In this document: piece after piece, positions 7,594-17,657 of the stretch
How the letters are laid out: every line of letters begins with the position of its first letter
Position numbering within the stretch: position 1 is the first letter of the stretch
Origin: an uncultured Psychrobacter sp.
GTDB lineage: Bacteria > Pseudomonadota > Gammaproteobacteria > Pseudomonadales > Moraxellaceae
Assembly: GCF_947495825.1 (NCBI RefSeq)
Contig: NZ_CANMAH010000014.1
Coordinates: forward strand, 1-51,951
Direction: 5' to 3'
Length of the DNA: 51,951 nt
The notes under the pieces: generated by a model
What the model saw: the letters and a program-made list of their open reading frames with translations, nothing else
Database searches by the model: none
What the model was told of the DNA's origin: nothing
Translations under genes and position numbers: made by a program

Positions 7594-10500
7594 CTAGTCA
7601 GAGGACTTTCGATACCAGCGCTGGGTGTCAAGCACATAGCCGCTCGTATTACCGAATATACCTGCTGATCCCATACCATCTTTATCAGAGGGTCTGCCGC
7701 TGCCATTGACATTATGCGGTAAGACGTCGGGCGTGGTATCCAAAAAGTTTCGGTCACCGTAGCCACTACGATTTTGATCGACAGCTTGTTCGGAGAATGT
7801 TTGGTTGCCTATCAAGACTTGCACATTGGTAAAGTCTTTACTAAAAGCCCCTAATGATAGCTCTTGTATGCCTTTACCTGCACGTACAAACCCGCCTGTG
7901 CCATTTTTGGAAGTGTCATCTTCACAGACTCCCCACGGCAAGCAATATAATTGACGCTCAGAGCCGCCAACTACTTGAGCTGAGCAGGTATTGACGGTCG
8001 TGTCATACTGCATCTCAGGGCTATAGGCGGTCATATAGTAGATACTACCCATCGCTAAGCCATCTCCCATGCTTTTGACGTGTTTGATGTTTGAATAACC
8101 ATCAAAATAGGTCAACGGATAGCTCCAGCCTTGCAAGACACCGTTTTTTAGAGCATTTATCACCCCAGACTTGGTTTTTGGTATTGGGGAAATAATGTCT
8201 AAAGGCGTCGTTATCTTATCGAAAGGTAATGATGCCAAGTCATTCAATGTCAGATCGTCTGCTTCTAAAGCGATATTATTACCATATAAGTTTTGATCGA
8301 CGATATCTCTATCTATGATGCCAAATACTCGATTGGACTCTAATAGGCTATTACGATGACGTGATAGTGGATTGCTACGATCGCCCGATGCAATATTGAC
8401 TACGGCGATGAGCTGTGTATTGGCACCATCAGGCTGAAAGAAGCTGACTGAAGGCTGAGCATAAAACCGGTATTGTAGTCCTTTATTGACCAATAATTTT
8501 GAGGTCAAATCACTGCTGCTATCACCACTGGTATTTAGCACTCGTACGACGCGGCGCACAAAGGTATTGAGACCTGTACTTGAGCTGATGCTTTGACCGT
8601 TCTGCAGATCGACGCGGTATAACTGACCGCCCAAATCTCCAAAGTATAAATGATCAATGAGTCCATCGTTGTCACGATCTAGCGTCGTAATTTCACTGAC
8701 GATACTATGCTTCATAGAGGATACGCTGACGTTTTTGCCACCTGTTGTCGCGCCTGATATCGAAGCAATCAGCGCTCCTGTATCTGCATCGGCAATATAT
8801 ATCGCATTGCCTTTTGCTTGAGCAATACTGCTACAGCCTTCAATATTATTGGTAATAGAGTTTAGTTTAAAGGTAGGGTCTTCATAACATTTGTCATAGC
8901 CACCGCCGAAGATAATGACGTCTTTGATAGCGTTTTTACCAGCACCTATCTTGACTTTACCGACGACAGGCTTTGATATAATCATACCCATACGGCTATA
9001 GCCTGACGTTGTATCATTGATCGTAAACAGCTTGCTTGGCTTGGTCATCGTGCTTACGTCGAGCCCGTATAGGCCTACCCCACCTTTGCTCAAGCCGCCA
9101 TATACTTTCATACTACTGGCAGAGACAGAACCACTACCATCAGCAGCGAAGCTATATTTGTACTCGCCCGTTGATATCCATGGCGCATCCACCCCAAATA
9201 CTGGCGTTTTTGTCTTCGCATCGGTATTTACAGCCGCATCCTTTAAGGCTTTTAGTTGACTTTTTATGAGTACCTTTGGGACAAAAGCGAGGGCTTCTTC
9301 ACCAGTTGCAGACTTTGCCAAATGCAGCGCGCCTTCCATAGAACCAAACATCACGTAGTCATTACGATCACTTGGGTCGGTGGAGATTTGACCTGCATCA
9401 GCATCGATGACGCCATTGCCATCGCTGTCTTTATCAGGTGAGTTGATATTGCCGCCATAGCTGACTACGGTTGGCTTGGAATGTAGTACCCCGCCCAAGA
9501 CCTTAACGTCGCCGCTAGGAGAGGTAATCAGCTTTGCAAGCTCAGTTTCTTGATTGCCAGCTGCGTTTATCTTATTGATTAAAGCGGTATCAATATTGAT
9601 GTCATAGCCCAAAAAGCTAAGTAGATATAGCTTCTCTGCTGCGCCATAGCTGCTATCTAATTCATCAAATCCTACTAACTTACCAGCAGTCACTGCTACT
9701 TTTTTAAGTCCAGTGCCACTCTCGACATAGACGGCGCGAGTAGTATTATTGGCGGCGGTTGGCGACTTTAGTTGTGCGTAAAACCCGCCTGCGGTGATGC
9801 GATCGTTGACATTGATCGTATTACCATTACTATCGACACTTTGATAGTTTTTGGTGCTCCATAGATCACGAGCATTCGGATTTAGATCTGCTGGGAACTT
9901 TTTCCCTGTTGTGTCGATATTACCGTCTTTATCGATGCTGACATATAGGCGCGTATCAGCAGTGGTGCCCTTTGCTGACTTGCCGTATAGCGTACCTTGA
10001 TTGACTTCATACTTCTTTAGGTTGCCTGGCCATACCATAAGATTAGAGCCTACTTTGGGCTCAAGCATCGGCAGATAAGCATAAGGTTGGACGTTTTGTG
10101 CACTTAATGGATCTTGAGGAATGGTAATCGTGCCCGAGGGTATACTGGCTAACTCGTTATCGAGCTTGGTCACAAAGGACAACACACTATTAACGATGTC
10201 TTTTGAGTCTTTGGCATAATAAAAGCCACCCTCACCAAAGCCGCCAACACCAGCATAACCGTTAAAGCCTGTCTTGGTATCCTTAGATTCCATACCTAAA
10301 TTACATGAATTCTGCGCATCTTTATTGGTTAATAGGTCACAGCGGTAGTACTTTTTTTCATAAGGCGTGCCATCATGCAGAGTTGCTTGTATTGACTGGT
10401 AATTATCAGAATTATTAAAAACATCAAAACTACTACCAAAACCTACCATAGCCGTTTTAATGCCTTTGTTGTTTAACGCTTTAGCATAGTCACCGATACA

Positions 10501-11652
10501 ATCCCAGCGTGCGTTACTCCCAGCAGCAGCACCCGTATTGTTCATTAAACCGCTACATTGAAAACTTTGATTAGTCAGCGTTGCATTCATTATATATTGA
10601 GTATAGTTTGCTCCGTTGTTAGGCTCACCATCTGTCAACATGTATACACCAGTACCAGCACATTGTGAGCTTTCTGGCTTGATATAATTGTTGTTGTTAC
10701 GAATAACACCATCGTTGGTCGTGTTCAAAAAACCGCTATAGGTACTTGTACCTGCAGCAGTAGAAGTACCCATTACATAAGCGCCTGCTTCTGCAAAGGC
10801 CCTAGCAATCGGTGTACCACCACTAGGAGATACATCTGCTACGTATTCTCTTATGTCCTCTTTTTGGTCATCATTTAAAGGCTTAGCAGCAACGCCTATC
10901 TTTCCATAGCGCGCATTATTGTAGCCATACGCGCCTGCACCCATACTGACACTACTGTCCATTCTCGGGTTACGAAGCAGTTTAAATACGGCGACCTTTA
11001 ACGCACTCATTCTATCCAAGCGCCAGTTGGTTGGTACATCACGCGCAGCAATCTCAGTGACCGTGCGGGTATCTTCAGTACTGGTGTCTATACAATAATT
11101 GATGTTATAGCTCTCGCCATCATCGTTACGGGACTCACTAATAAAGTTTATCTCAACATTTGAGTTATTTGTTTCACGATAATAGCAAGGTTTATTGTTA
11201 TCGCCTTTTAAATTAGGTGTTTGATAGTTGTAGGTTACATTGGTAGGCACAATAACAGTATAATCTCTGTAATACCCTCGAGTACATTTCCCTCGCCAGT
11301 TATATCTAGTACAAACAAACTCTGTTCTTGTTTGTTCTCTATTTTCTACTATTGTAAAAGGGTCGTATCGGTAATCTTTGCTACCATAGTCATCCCATAA
11401 GCTTCTACTGTCCATACTGCCTGACTTATCAAGCATCAGCATAACTGTGGGTTGAATCTCGCCCACAGGAGGTTGGTAGATCGACAGATCTCCCAAAGTG
11501 TTATAGCTTGCAACCCCTCTGGCGTCATAACTAACTGCCGCTTGAGACTTGGTAGCCATACCAATAGTAGATAGTGCCAACGTAAGCGCCGTGACTTTAA
11601 ACAACGTCTGAGGAGTACAGGGTTGTACTGATAATGAATTGAGCTTTTTCAT
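7594..11652 (-). CDS. pilY1: PilY1 tip adhesin / pilus biogenesis factor
   Basis: A 1352-residue exported protein with an N-terminal signal sequence ending near SQAAVS. A von Willebrand A-like region follows with MIDAS motif DKSGSMD at about residues 73-79 and TDGEPNNG later. The C-terminal half is the beta-propeller PilY1 domain. Two acidic calcium-binding-type loops are visible, DKDSDGNGVIDADAG at about 738 and DRDNDGLIDHLYFGDLGG at about 989; the second is in the place of the regulatory calcium site of P. aeruginosa PilY1. CTCCAAGGAG precedes the ATG. It sits between pilX and the pilE genes. It acts at the pilus tip in adhesion, retraction control and surface sensing (family knowledge). 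The VWA region is rich in cysteine and tyrosine. Confidence 0.92.
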   Translation of the reverse strand: MKKLNSLSVQPCTPQTLFKVTALTLALSTIGMATKSQAAVSYDARGVASYNTLGDLSIYQPPVGEIQPTVMLMLDKSGSMDSRSLWDDYGSKDYRYDPFTIVENREQTRTEFVCTRYNWRGKCTRGYYRDYTVIVPTNVTYNYQTPNLKGDNNKPCYYRETNNSNVEINFISESRNDDGESYNINYCIDTSTEDTRTVTEIAARDVPTNWRLDRMSALKVAVFKLLRNPRMDSSVSMGAGAYGYNNARYGKIGVAAKPLNDDQKEDIREYVADVSPSGGTPIARAFAEAGAYVMGTSTAAGTSTYSGFLNTTNDGVIRNNNNYIKPESSQCAGTGVYMLTDGEPNNGANYTQYIMNATLTNQSFQCSGLMNNTGAAAGSNARWDCIGDYAKALNNKGIKTAMVGFGSSFDVFNNSDNYQSIQATLHDGTPYEKKYYRCDLLTNKDAQNSCNLGMESKDTKTGFNGYAGVGGFGEGGFYYAKDSKDIVNSVLSFVTKLDNELASIPSGTITIPQDPLSAQNVQPYAYLPMLEPKVGSNLMVWPGNLKKYEVNQGTLYGKSAKGTTADTRLYVSIDKDGNIDTTGKKFPADLNPNARDLWSTKNYQSVDSNGNTINVNDRITAGGFYAQLKSPTAANNTTRAVYVESGTGLKKVAVTAGKLVGFDELDSSYGAAEKLYLLSFLGYDINIDTALINKINAAGNQETELAKLITSPSGDVKVLGGVLHSKPTVVSYGGNINSPDKDSDGNGVIDADAGQISTDPSDRNDYVMFGSMEGALHLAKSATGEEALAFVPKVLIKSQLKALKDAAVNTDAKTKTPVFGVDAPWISTGEYKYSFAADGSGSVSASSMKVYGGLSKGGVGLYGLDVSTMTKPSKLFTINDTTSGYSRMGMIISKPVVGKVKIGAGKNAIKDVIIFGGGYDKCYEDPTFKLNSITNNIEGCSSIAQAKGNAIYIADADTGALIASISGATTGGKNVSVSSMKHSIVSEITTLDRDNDGLIDHLYFGDLGGQLYRVDLQNGQSISSSTGLNTFVRRVVRVLNTSGDSSSDLTSKLLVNKGLQYRFYAQPSVSFFQPDGANTQLIAVVNIASGDRSNPLSRHRNSLLESNRVFGIIDRDIVDQNLYGNNIALEADDLTLNDLASLPFDKITTPLDIISPIPKTKSGVINALKNGVLQGWSYPLTYFDGYSNIKHVKSMGDGLAMGSIYYMTAYSPEMQYDTTVNTCSAQVVGGSERQLYCLPWGVCEDDTSKNGTGGFVRAGKGIQELSLGAFSKDFTNVQVLIGNQTFSEQAVDQNRSGYGDRNFLDTTPDVLPHNVNGSGRPSDKDGMGSAGIFGNTSGYVLDTQRWYRKSSD

Positions 11653-11707
11653 GTTGTACTCCTTGGAGTGTAAGTATTGTTACAAGACAGCATAGAGCTT
11701 CTTTGGC

Positions 11708-12673
11708 TTAGTTTTTTGAACCTGTTGCGCCAGCGGCTTTGGGCGTACCAGATGCAGTAACATTTAATAGCTTTTGACAAGCGTCGCTAAACGCATTGTT
11801 TGCAGTACCTTTGCCGTAGTCCAAGCATTTTTTAGAGGTCAGTATATTCTCAAGCTTGACATCCTCTACTAGGGTCGTCGCTGGGACCCCAATACGCGCT
11901 AAGCACTGCGTCAGTGTCTCATCGTAATACTTGGTGATGTCTTTATCGTCTTTGTCTTTAGCGCTATAGCCAAAGTCAGCAGCGTTTTGATTGGGTTTTT
12001 TTAGACATTCTAGGATGTCGCTCTCTTTTGCTTGCGTAAGTCCAGGTAAGAACGAGCTACTAAACAGACGAAAGTTCGGTGAGCTACTAGCAACGTTAGT
12101 CGTGGTTATGGTCTGCTCTAAGGGTACAAACTCAAAAGGCCCTGCCGCTACCATATCGCTACTAGGCCGAGTGACCGCTACTTGCGTCATCACGTTGTTG
12201 CGTGCGCTACTAAAATCTTCTGCTTTACTGACACGGCAAAACCCGCCCGTATTTGAAGCGCCTGTCGTCAGCTTACTACCACCGCTTGGATCAATTACGG
12301 TTGCTTCATTCATTCTAAAAAAGTAGTCGGCGCGCGGACGATAACAAAATACAATTTGATCCCCGCGATTCTCTTCTGCTCCAATGTTCATAAAGTAACC
12401 AAACATACCAGCTGAGCTAAGCGCTAGGTTTTTTTGAGTCACTGCGTCGGCATCAGTTGTGTCTACATTGATAAGCTGCTCGATACTTTTATTATTATTG
12501 TCTGCTGTGTTCAGTAGCAGTGCATCTGCTTGATCACTCGTTGCAAGCTTTAAGTCTGTCGTACTGCTTCTTACTGCTATAACGCCTGCTAGCGTAATAA
12601 GAACTAAAAATAATAAAACCACAATCAAGGCGACACCTTGCTGATGAGTAGGCATAGACAAATGCTTTTTCAT
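11708..12673 (-). CDS. pilX: Minor pilin PilX
   Basis: A 321-residue protein with leader MKKHLSMPTHQQG and a hydrophobic helix VALIVVLLFLVLITLAGVIA. The mature position 5 is Val and not Glu, as expected for PilX-type minor pilins of the GspK-like tip position. The globular domain has several cysteines and a Gly/Ala-rich end. It follows pilW with an 11 bp gap (AAGGCG before ATG) and precedes pilY1 by 55 bp. It is thought to form, with PilV, PilW and PilY1, the complex that primes pilus assembly. Confidence 0.85.
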   Translation of the reverse strand: MKKHLSMPTHQQGVALIVVLLFLVLITLAGVIAVRSSTTDLKLATSDQADALLLNTADNNNKSIEQLINVDTTDADAVTQKNLALSSAGMFGYFMNIGAEENRGDQIVFCYRPRADYFFRMNEATVIDPSGGSKLTTGASNTGGFCRVSKAEDFSSARNNVMTQVAVTRPSSDMVAAGPFEFVPLEQTITTTNVASSSPNFRLFSSSFLPGLTQAKESDILECLKKPNQNAADFGYSAKDKDDKDITKYYDETLTQCLARIGVPATTLVEDVKLENILTSKKCLDYGKGTANNAFSDACQKLLNVTASGTPKAAGATGSKN

Positions 12674-12684
12674 AGTATTTCGCC

Positions 12685-13737
12685 TTATATTGAGGGTTTC
12701 TGTCTTGCGTTTCGCAGCGCAATTTCATTTTGAAAAATAAAGCGTAAGTATTTTTTTTCTACATCTGTTGCATCCGTTTTTAGAGCGACATCATTACCCA
12801 AAACGGTAAAATTATTAGATAGCTCTGAGGTTTGGACGACGTTGTTGGAGCGTATGATGCCGCCCACTTTTACTGATATAACATCTGGTTTGTCTGTCAG
12901 ATCAGTGTATTGTTTGACCGTGTAATAGCGTATGTCATCAGCCTCTTTGGTGCCGAGCAAGATATCGAAGTAATCCATATTTTGGATAACGACGACGCCT
13001 TTATCGCCGAAGTCTTTTATCCGGTTTTTGGCGGTCAATACAGTAGCAGGCTTGTCTGCTCTACCTTGCTCTTTGTAGTCATCCATATCTTCGGTAATGT
13101 ATTTGCCAGCGTCACAATATAAAGAGAGTTGATTGGGTTTGGAGGCATCTTGAGCATTTAAATAATAGCGCTCTATAATGATTTGGCCATCAATGACTTT
13201 TTTGACTTTATTAATATTAACTTCTCTTGGACCCAAAGCTGCCCTACCTTCACAGTCAAACATATTCTGCGGCGCTCTAAACTGTATCGTTAGCTGTCCG
13301 CTTGGTGTGTCTGTCGCAGTCATCGCTGACCATTGATTGCCTGAGCCTTTCGTTGTTACATCGCCAGTATTGGTTAGTAATGTCAGAGGTATCTCTTTAT
13401 CACCATCCAACTTTATGTTTTTTAGGTTGCCAGCTTGGGTCAACACCACCCCTGCCCCAGCATTGGTATCATTGATAGTGTCTGCAAGCCCCAAGTTAGC
13501 CAGTCGTATATGCTCTTCTAGCACAGGGATGCCAAAGACGCTTGAATCAATAATGCTTGAGCCTGCTTCTTGTAGAGTGACCGATCTAACATTGGCAATA
13601 TAGACTTGCATTACCGCTGCTGATATCAATAAACCCAATACTAAAGAGATCATCAGCTCCACCAAGGTAAAACCTTGCTGAGTTGGCGGTAGCGTATTGG
13701 TAGGCTGTTTGGATAAATAACGATGTATAGTAGACAT
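12685..13737 (-). CDS. pilW: Minor pilin PilW
   Basis: A 350-residue prepilin with leader ending QQG (Gly22), then FTLVELMISLVLGLLISAAV with Glu5. The start at 13737 is preferred to 13761 because GGAGG lies 8-9 bp upstream and the ATG overlaps the pilV stop by one base (TGATG), a coupling arrangement. The long globular domain contains the segment GFxxxxDAxDIRYYTVKQY-like pattern near residues 270-285, typical of PilW proteins. It is the third gene of the minor pilin operon. Confidence 0.87.
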   Translation of the reverse strand: MSTIHRYLSKQPTNTLPPTQQGFTLVELMISLVLGLLISAAVMQVYIANVRSVTLQEAGSSIIDSSVFGIPVLEEHIRLANLGLADTINDTNAGAGVVLTQAGNLKNIKLDGDKEIPLTLLTNTGDVTTKGSGNQWSAMTATDTPSGQLTIQFRAPQNMFDCEGRAALGPREVNINKVKKVIDGQIIIERYYLNAQDASKPNQLSLYCDAGKYITEDMDDYKEQGRADKPATVLTAKNRIKDFGDKGVVVIQNMDYFDILLGTKEADDIRYYTVKQYTDLTDKPDVISVKVGGIIRSNNVVQTSELSNNFTVLGNDVALKTDATDVEKKYLRFIFQNEIALRNARQKPSI

Positions 13738-14309
13738 CAATAAGCCTCCATAATAAAACATGAAGCGCTAGGCTTATAAGTGCCGTTGGCATCCGTACAA
13801 GAATACTTTTCGTCATTCATAGTCGGTTTAGTCTGACTCCACGCTGCAATGATACATTGGCGCTCATTCATGTCATTGGTATCTGTACAGACCTCCATAT
13901 TCAGCGCGATTTCTTTTTCACAAGCAGCAATGAGAATGATGCCAACATTATGGTTGACCATCTCGTCGATACTACAGTTGTCCGTATTACAATCAGGAGC
14001 TGCAGTACTATAAGTTTTGACATCTTTACAGTAGGCGCTTATGTCGTAATCGCTATTCACTTTTTTACTGCTTTTATAAACACTATTTACCTGCTCTCTA
14101 TAGATTGGGCCAGTATTTGGTAGTATGCGCATACTCTCTGACAAGGATTTCATAGTAGATATAGAGCGAGTACGCATCAGGCTCTCATCAGTCGCTTTTA
14201 TAGCGCTCATTTGCATAGCACTAAAACCCAATACTGCTACCGTCAGTAGCAGCAGCGCTACCATAACCTCGATCAATCCCACGCCTGCCTGAGTCGTCTG
14301 TGTCTTCAT
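13737..14309 (-). CDS. pilV: Minor pilin PilV
   Basis: A 190-residue prepilin with leader MKTQTTQAG cut before VGLIEVMVALLLLTVAVLG, with Glu at mature position 5. The IEVMVALLLL pattern is the signature of PilV/GspI-type pilins. The rest is cysteine-rich (at least eight cysteines), suggesting disulfides formed in the periplasm. It overlaps fimT upstream by one base (TAATG) and pilW downstream by one base (TGATG), so the three are probably translationally coupled. Confidence 0.87.
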   Translation of the reverse strand: MKTQTTQAGVGLIEVMVALLLLTVAVLGFSAMQMSAIKATDESLMRTRSISTMKSLSESMRILPNTGPIYREQVNSVYKSSKKVNSDYDISAYCKDVKTYSTAAPDCNTDNCSIDEMVNHNVGIILIAACEKEIALNMEVCTDTNDMNERQCIIAAWSQTKPTMNDEKYSCTDANGTYKPSASCFIMEAY

Positions 14310-14815
14310 TAGCAGCTCCCAACGGTCGTAATATTGATATTAGCGATACTGTTAAGACTGACCTGTGTAGGAGTTTCACTATTAGAAGCATCATCGCAAA
14401 CGGTATAGATAACGCTGGCGCCACCAGCCATGACTTTATTAGGCTGAAAAGTAACCGCGGTGACCGTAGTAGGAGTAATTACTTGATTGATAGTGCTTTG
14501 AGAGGCGATGTTATAGGTAGATAAAACGGTATTGCTGTCGTCTTGTAAGGTGATGGTTTTAGGCGTGCTACTGTCGTATACCACTGTGATATTTTGCCGT
14601 CGTATAATGCTCTCAGCTTTTGCTTCTTTAAGCGCACTCTCTATGGTTGAGACAGTTGACTTTACTCGCTGATTGGCCAGCTGGTTGCTGATGTTAGGCG
14701 CGGCAATACTTACAATGATAGCCAGTACAGCTATCGTTATCATCAGCTCAATCAGAGTAAACCCTGCGTTGGATGCTGGTCGTTGGTAAGATAAGCTGTA
14801 CAAAGATGCATTCAC
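14309..14815 (-). CDS. fimT: Minor pilin FimT/FimU (GspH family)
   Basis: A 168-residue prepilin with leader of 18 residues ending SNAG, then [23 protein letters not shown]. The following NQLANQRVKSTVSTIESALKEAKAESI region is the GspH/FimT-type helix and loop. TAGGA lies about 7 bp before the ATG. It is the first gene of the minor pilin operon, preceded by a sigma-54-like site. FimT-type pilins have been linked to DNA binding in natural transformation and FimU to pilus assembly; the sequence does not decide between them. Nearby comF fits a competence link. Confidence 0.85.
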   Translation of the reverse strand: MNASLYSLSYQRPASNAGFTLIELMITIAVLAIIVSIAAPNISNQLANQRVKSTVSTIESALKEAKAESIIRRQNITVVYDSSTPKTITLQDDSNTVLSTYNIASQSTINQVITPTTVTAVTFQPNKVMAGGASVIYTVCDDASNSETPTQVSLNSIANINITTVGSC

Positions 14816-14923
14816 ATCAATATCCTATTAATAACAATCACACATAATGACAACGGCCTATTTATCTACATCAAAAGACAGGTCATGAGTGCCCGATCTT
14901 TTGTTTATTTTTCAGAAAACTGT

Positions 14924-14939
14924 TGCAATATTCATTCCA
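14924..14939 (-). promoter_or_regulatory. Possible sigma-54 promoter of the minor pilin operon
   Basis: The minus strand reads TGGAATGAATATTGCA. The GG and GC dinucleotides and TTGCA have the exact sigma-54 spacing, but the -24 box is TGGAAT and not TGGCAC. It lies about 110 bp before the fimT ATG. It may be a weaker RpoN promoter that ties minor pilins to the same regulator as the major pilin. Confidence 0.5.
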
Positions 14940-15105
14940 CCGTAACCCTATTTATAGACAGTGTCTTATAGCGCATAGCCTGATATTTAAGTAATGTAAT
15001 CATTAAAATAGTAGTAAGAATCGACATACGAATAGACAATGTAACACAGATACATTTCTGTATCATTATCAATACAAAAAAATATTTTTCGTTAACATTG
15101 TCTAA

Positions 15106-15906
15106 TTAGGCGTTGTGACTACCGTGAGCAAGTGCATAGGCAGATAGATGGTAAATATCAGAGACAGGCGTGTTTTTATCGTGAGATGTACTTTGATTGA
15201 TAGGATATGTCTGATTGTGGGAGAAGGACTTGGCAGACAGTGTTCGAGCCAGTGCTTGTAGACTTGCTCCTGTGGTCGCCACATCATCAAATAGCAATAT
15301 ACGTTTGGCAGGAGGTAATGTCGTCATCGTAAAAGCATCGTTTAGGTTCGCTAAGCGCTCTGCACGCGTTAGACCTTGCTGGCTAACAGTATGATCAATG
15401 CGCTGGACACCTTGCCAGATAGGTATATTCCAATGCTTCGATAAATAGGCGGAAAGAATAGTCACGGGGTCAAAGCCGCGCTCAACTAGGCGACTGGCGG
15501 TGGTAGGCATGGGTAGGATGACGCTGTTTTGGCTGTGGCAGCCGATAGGTCTTGGTAGCTGACGCAATACATGTACCAATAAAGGCAGCTTGGTCATGTC
15601 CTCTGAATGTTTAAAAGCTCGAATGGCTTGGCGAATTGGATAATCGTAATAAGTAGCAGCTTGGATAGTAAGAGAAGCACCCGCTGCAATATCTACAGTA
15701 AACACCTTAGGAAGCCACGCGATATAATCATGACAGCGCGCGCACAAAAGACCTTTATGAAAATACTGCTGTATACGATTGTAAAGCGTCGGTGCAGTGC
15801 TGCTCGGTATGGAAGGTGTACTACGATAGACATGGCATAGCTGACAGCGTAAATTTATATACTCTGCCAGCCATAGGCCACTTTGATATGGTGCTAAGCG
15901 CTGCAT
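15106..15906 (-). CDS. comF: ComF family phosphoribosyltransferase-like competence protein
   Basis: A 266-residue cytosolic protein with an N-terminal zinc-finger-like pair, CQLC at 21-24 and CARC at 55-58. A type I phosphoribosyltransferase fold follows, with the PRPP loop ILLFDDVATTGAS near 203-215. A PMP...R..ERGF(D/N) segment, typical of ComF, precedes it. ComF is needed for DNA uptake and recombination during natural transformation in several bacteria; its catalytic activity is unclear (family knowledge). It lies upstream of the pilin operon, same strand, with 290 bp between, and 36 bp after pldA. Confidence 0.88.
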   Translation of the reverse strand: MQRLAPYQSGLWLAEYINLRCQLCHVYRSTPSIPSSTAPTLYNRIQQYFHKGLLCARCHDYIAWLPKVFTVDIAAGASLTIQAATYYDYPIRQAIRAFKHSEDMTKLPLLVHVLRQLPRPIGCHSQNSVILPMPTTASRLVERGFDPVTILSAYLSKHWNIPIWQGVQRIDHTVSQQGLTRAERLANLNDAFTMTTLPPAKRILLFDDVATTGASLQALARTLSAKSFSHNQTYPINQSTSHDKNTPVSDIYHLSAYALAHGSHNA

Positions 15907-15942
15907 AAGCCGTTATGACACTTATTGATAAGACTTAGCGAA

Positions 15943-17361
15943 TTATAGTCCTTTCCAGTCATTAAGTACTATCCCAACCCCGACAGCGGTATTTTTATGG
16001 TTATAATCGATGATAGACTCACCATAACCATGGAACAGCTGAACATACCCATTGACGTTATTAGATAATGGATAGATATAATCGACTTGCGCTGCGCCTT
16101 TTTCTGTCTTTGGGTTATAACGCAAAGTACCGCTGACACTGTGTTTGTTTGGCAAGTCATATAAGAACTTCATATCGCCATAACCCAAGAAATCTTCGAT
16201 ATCTGGGTTATCATCCGTGTCGCCACTTTCGGTACTAACACGCGCCCACAGCCTTGGTACGATTGCAAATTTACCCCATTCGGCACCGCCCATCAGATAT
16301 ACCCGGTTCCATGAACGAGACAAGTTGTCAGACTGACCATTTGAATGGTGTGAGGCCCCTGCCCCTAGCATACGTAAGCGTCCGCCAAAGGGTAGGTTCG
16401 CTGTGACAGGCTGAGTTACAAACACCTCAGGCTCGTAGTCGGTTGCTCGAAACGGACGAGAATTGTCTTCGTTATAGACCTGCCAATGCGACTGCTGCGT
16501 ATAGCCAAACCACATATCGGCATTGGTATCGAATAAGTCCTCTGCGACTTTAGTCTTAATAGATACCTGCAATTTCAGCTCAGGCACTCTTAGCTCATTG
16601 GGACTAAAAACCTCCTCATCTCGAGTCGGAGTATTTGGACTACGATTGGGCTTGGCATTTAAAAATAACGGCAATAAATACATAGGACGGTGTGGTCGCG
16701 CTGACCAAGTCCCGCGCTCACTGTTTTGGTCCAAATCATAGGCCAGACTCAAAGGCGTATATTTTTCGATATCGCTTTGAGTCACGCCTACATCATCTAA
16801 TATCTCGGTTTGTGTCTTGTCTATCGCGGCCTTATTTGGTTCACTATTGGCAGATAACTGATTGGCAATGAGTACTGTATCAGCAGCTTCTACAGTATCG
16901 CCCTGCATTTTGGTCATATCTTCTGCAAGTACCACCTGCGGATCACCTGAAATGGTACTTTTAATAGTCCCTGCCAAATCCAATGGTTGCTTGGTCGTGG
17001 TATAGCTTGGCGTCTCGCCTTGCTCTGCAACCTTATCAAAACAAGCCAAACGTGCAGCGGCCGTTTTTACTTGTGTACATTCAAAAAACAATTGTGCTTG
17101 CTGTGCGACAAAAGCATCATTAGACAGTTTTTGGCGATCAACGTTTGGCGTCTTTAACTGCTCAACAGTAGCTTGCTGCACGTCTATAGCTAATTCATCA
17201 TTTATCTGATTGTTATCTACAGCATGTACTTGCATGGTAAAACAGCTCAATACTGCACCAACTGCAATGCTTAAATGGGTTTTGGTTACTGTGCGCTTAG
17301 TAGCTTGAGAAACAGAAGCGAGGCCCATTATCTGACGCTGCAAAGTTGTATGAACAAACAT
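15943..17361 (-). CDS. pldA: Outer membrane phospholipase A (OMPLA)
   Basis: A 472-residue protein with a signal sequence ending near VHAVDN. A linker of about 150 residues follows, then the phospholipase A1 beta-barrel. The active-site block HHSNGQSDNLSRSWNR at about 333-348 contains the catalytic His and Ser. YPLSNNVNGYVQLFHGYGESIIDYNH near the C-terminus is the conserved barrel end. The family is usually about 290 residues in enterics; the extra N-terminal region, with a short cysteine-containing ACFDKVA segment, is seen in Moraxellaceae-type proteins. AAGGGA 6 bp before the ATG supports the start. It hydrolyses outer-membrane phospholipids when lipid asymmetry is disturbed. Confidence 0.9.
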   Translation of the reverse strand: MFVHTTLQRQIMGLASVSQATKRTVTKTHLSIAVGAVLSCFTMQVHAVDNNQINDELAIDVQQATVEQLKTPNVDRQKLSNDAFVAQQAQLFFECTQVKTAAARLACFDKVAEQGETPSYTTTKQPLDLAGTIKSTISGDPQVVLAEDMTKMQGDTVEAADTVLIANQLSANSEPNKAAIDKTQTEILDDVGVTQSDIEKYTPLSLAYDLDQNSERGTWSARPHRPMYLLPLFLNAKPNRSPNTPTRDEEVFSPNELRVPELKLQVSIKTKVAEDLFDTNADMWFGYTQQSHWQVYNEDNSRPFRATDYEPEVFVTQPVTANLPFGGRLRMLGAGASHHSNGQSDNLSRSWNRVYLMGGAEWGKFAIVPRLWARVSTESGDTDDNPDIEDFLGYGDMKFLYDLPNKHSVSGTLRYNPKTEKGAAQVDYIYPLSNNVNGYVQLFHGYGESIIDYNHKNTAVGVGIVLNDWKGL

Positions 17362-17587
17362 AAGTGTCCCTTGTGTTAATTGACACTGCGGTCAATAATT
17401 TATCTACGATGACTAAAATCAAACTTGATAGGTAAATAGCGATTACGGGGTTTTATTAGTACAACTTAACTATTGTTGCTTTAGTGTAATAAATATACCC
17501 GCATTATACTAGAGTTATTCGTCTTTAGTACAATGTTAAATAGCGAGAGTTGGTGTTTAATAAGTTTTTGAGCGCACCCGTGACAAA

Positions 17588-17632
17588 TAAAAAGATCCAG
17601 TAACTGTGTCATAACAGTATACTGGCTCTTTT
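17588..17632 (-). terminator. Rho-independent terminator after dsbD
   Basis: On the minus strand CCAGTATACTGT pairs imperfectly with ACAGTTACTGG around a 6-base loop and is followed by CTTTTT. It lies 25 bp past the dsbD stop codon. Confidence 0.75.
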
Positions 17633-17657
17633 ATAATATCGACTTATAGTTGCGGCT

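Noticed and set aside
16523..16741. Antisense frames inside pldA, dsbD, pilY1, dxs and mcrB
   Set aside because: They are shadows of longer, clearly homologous genes and lack start signals.
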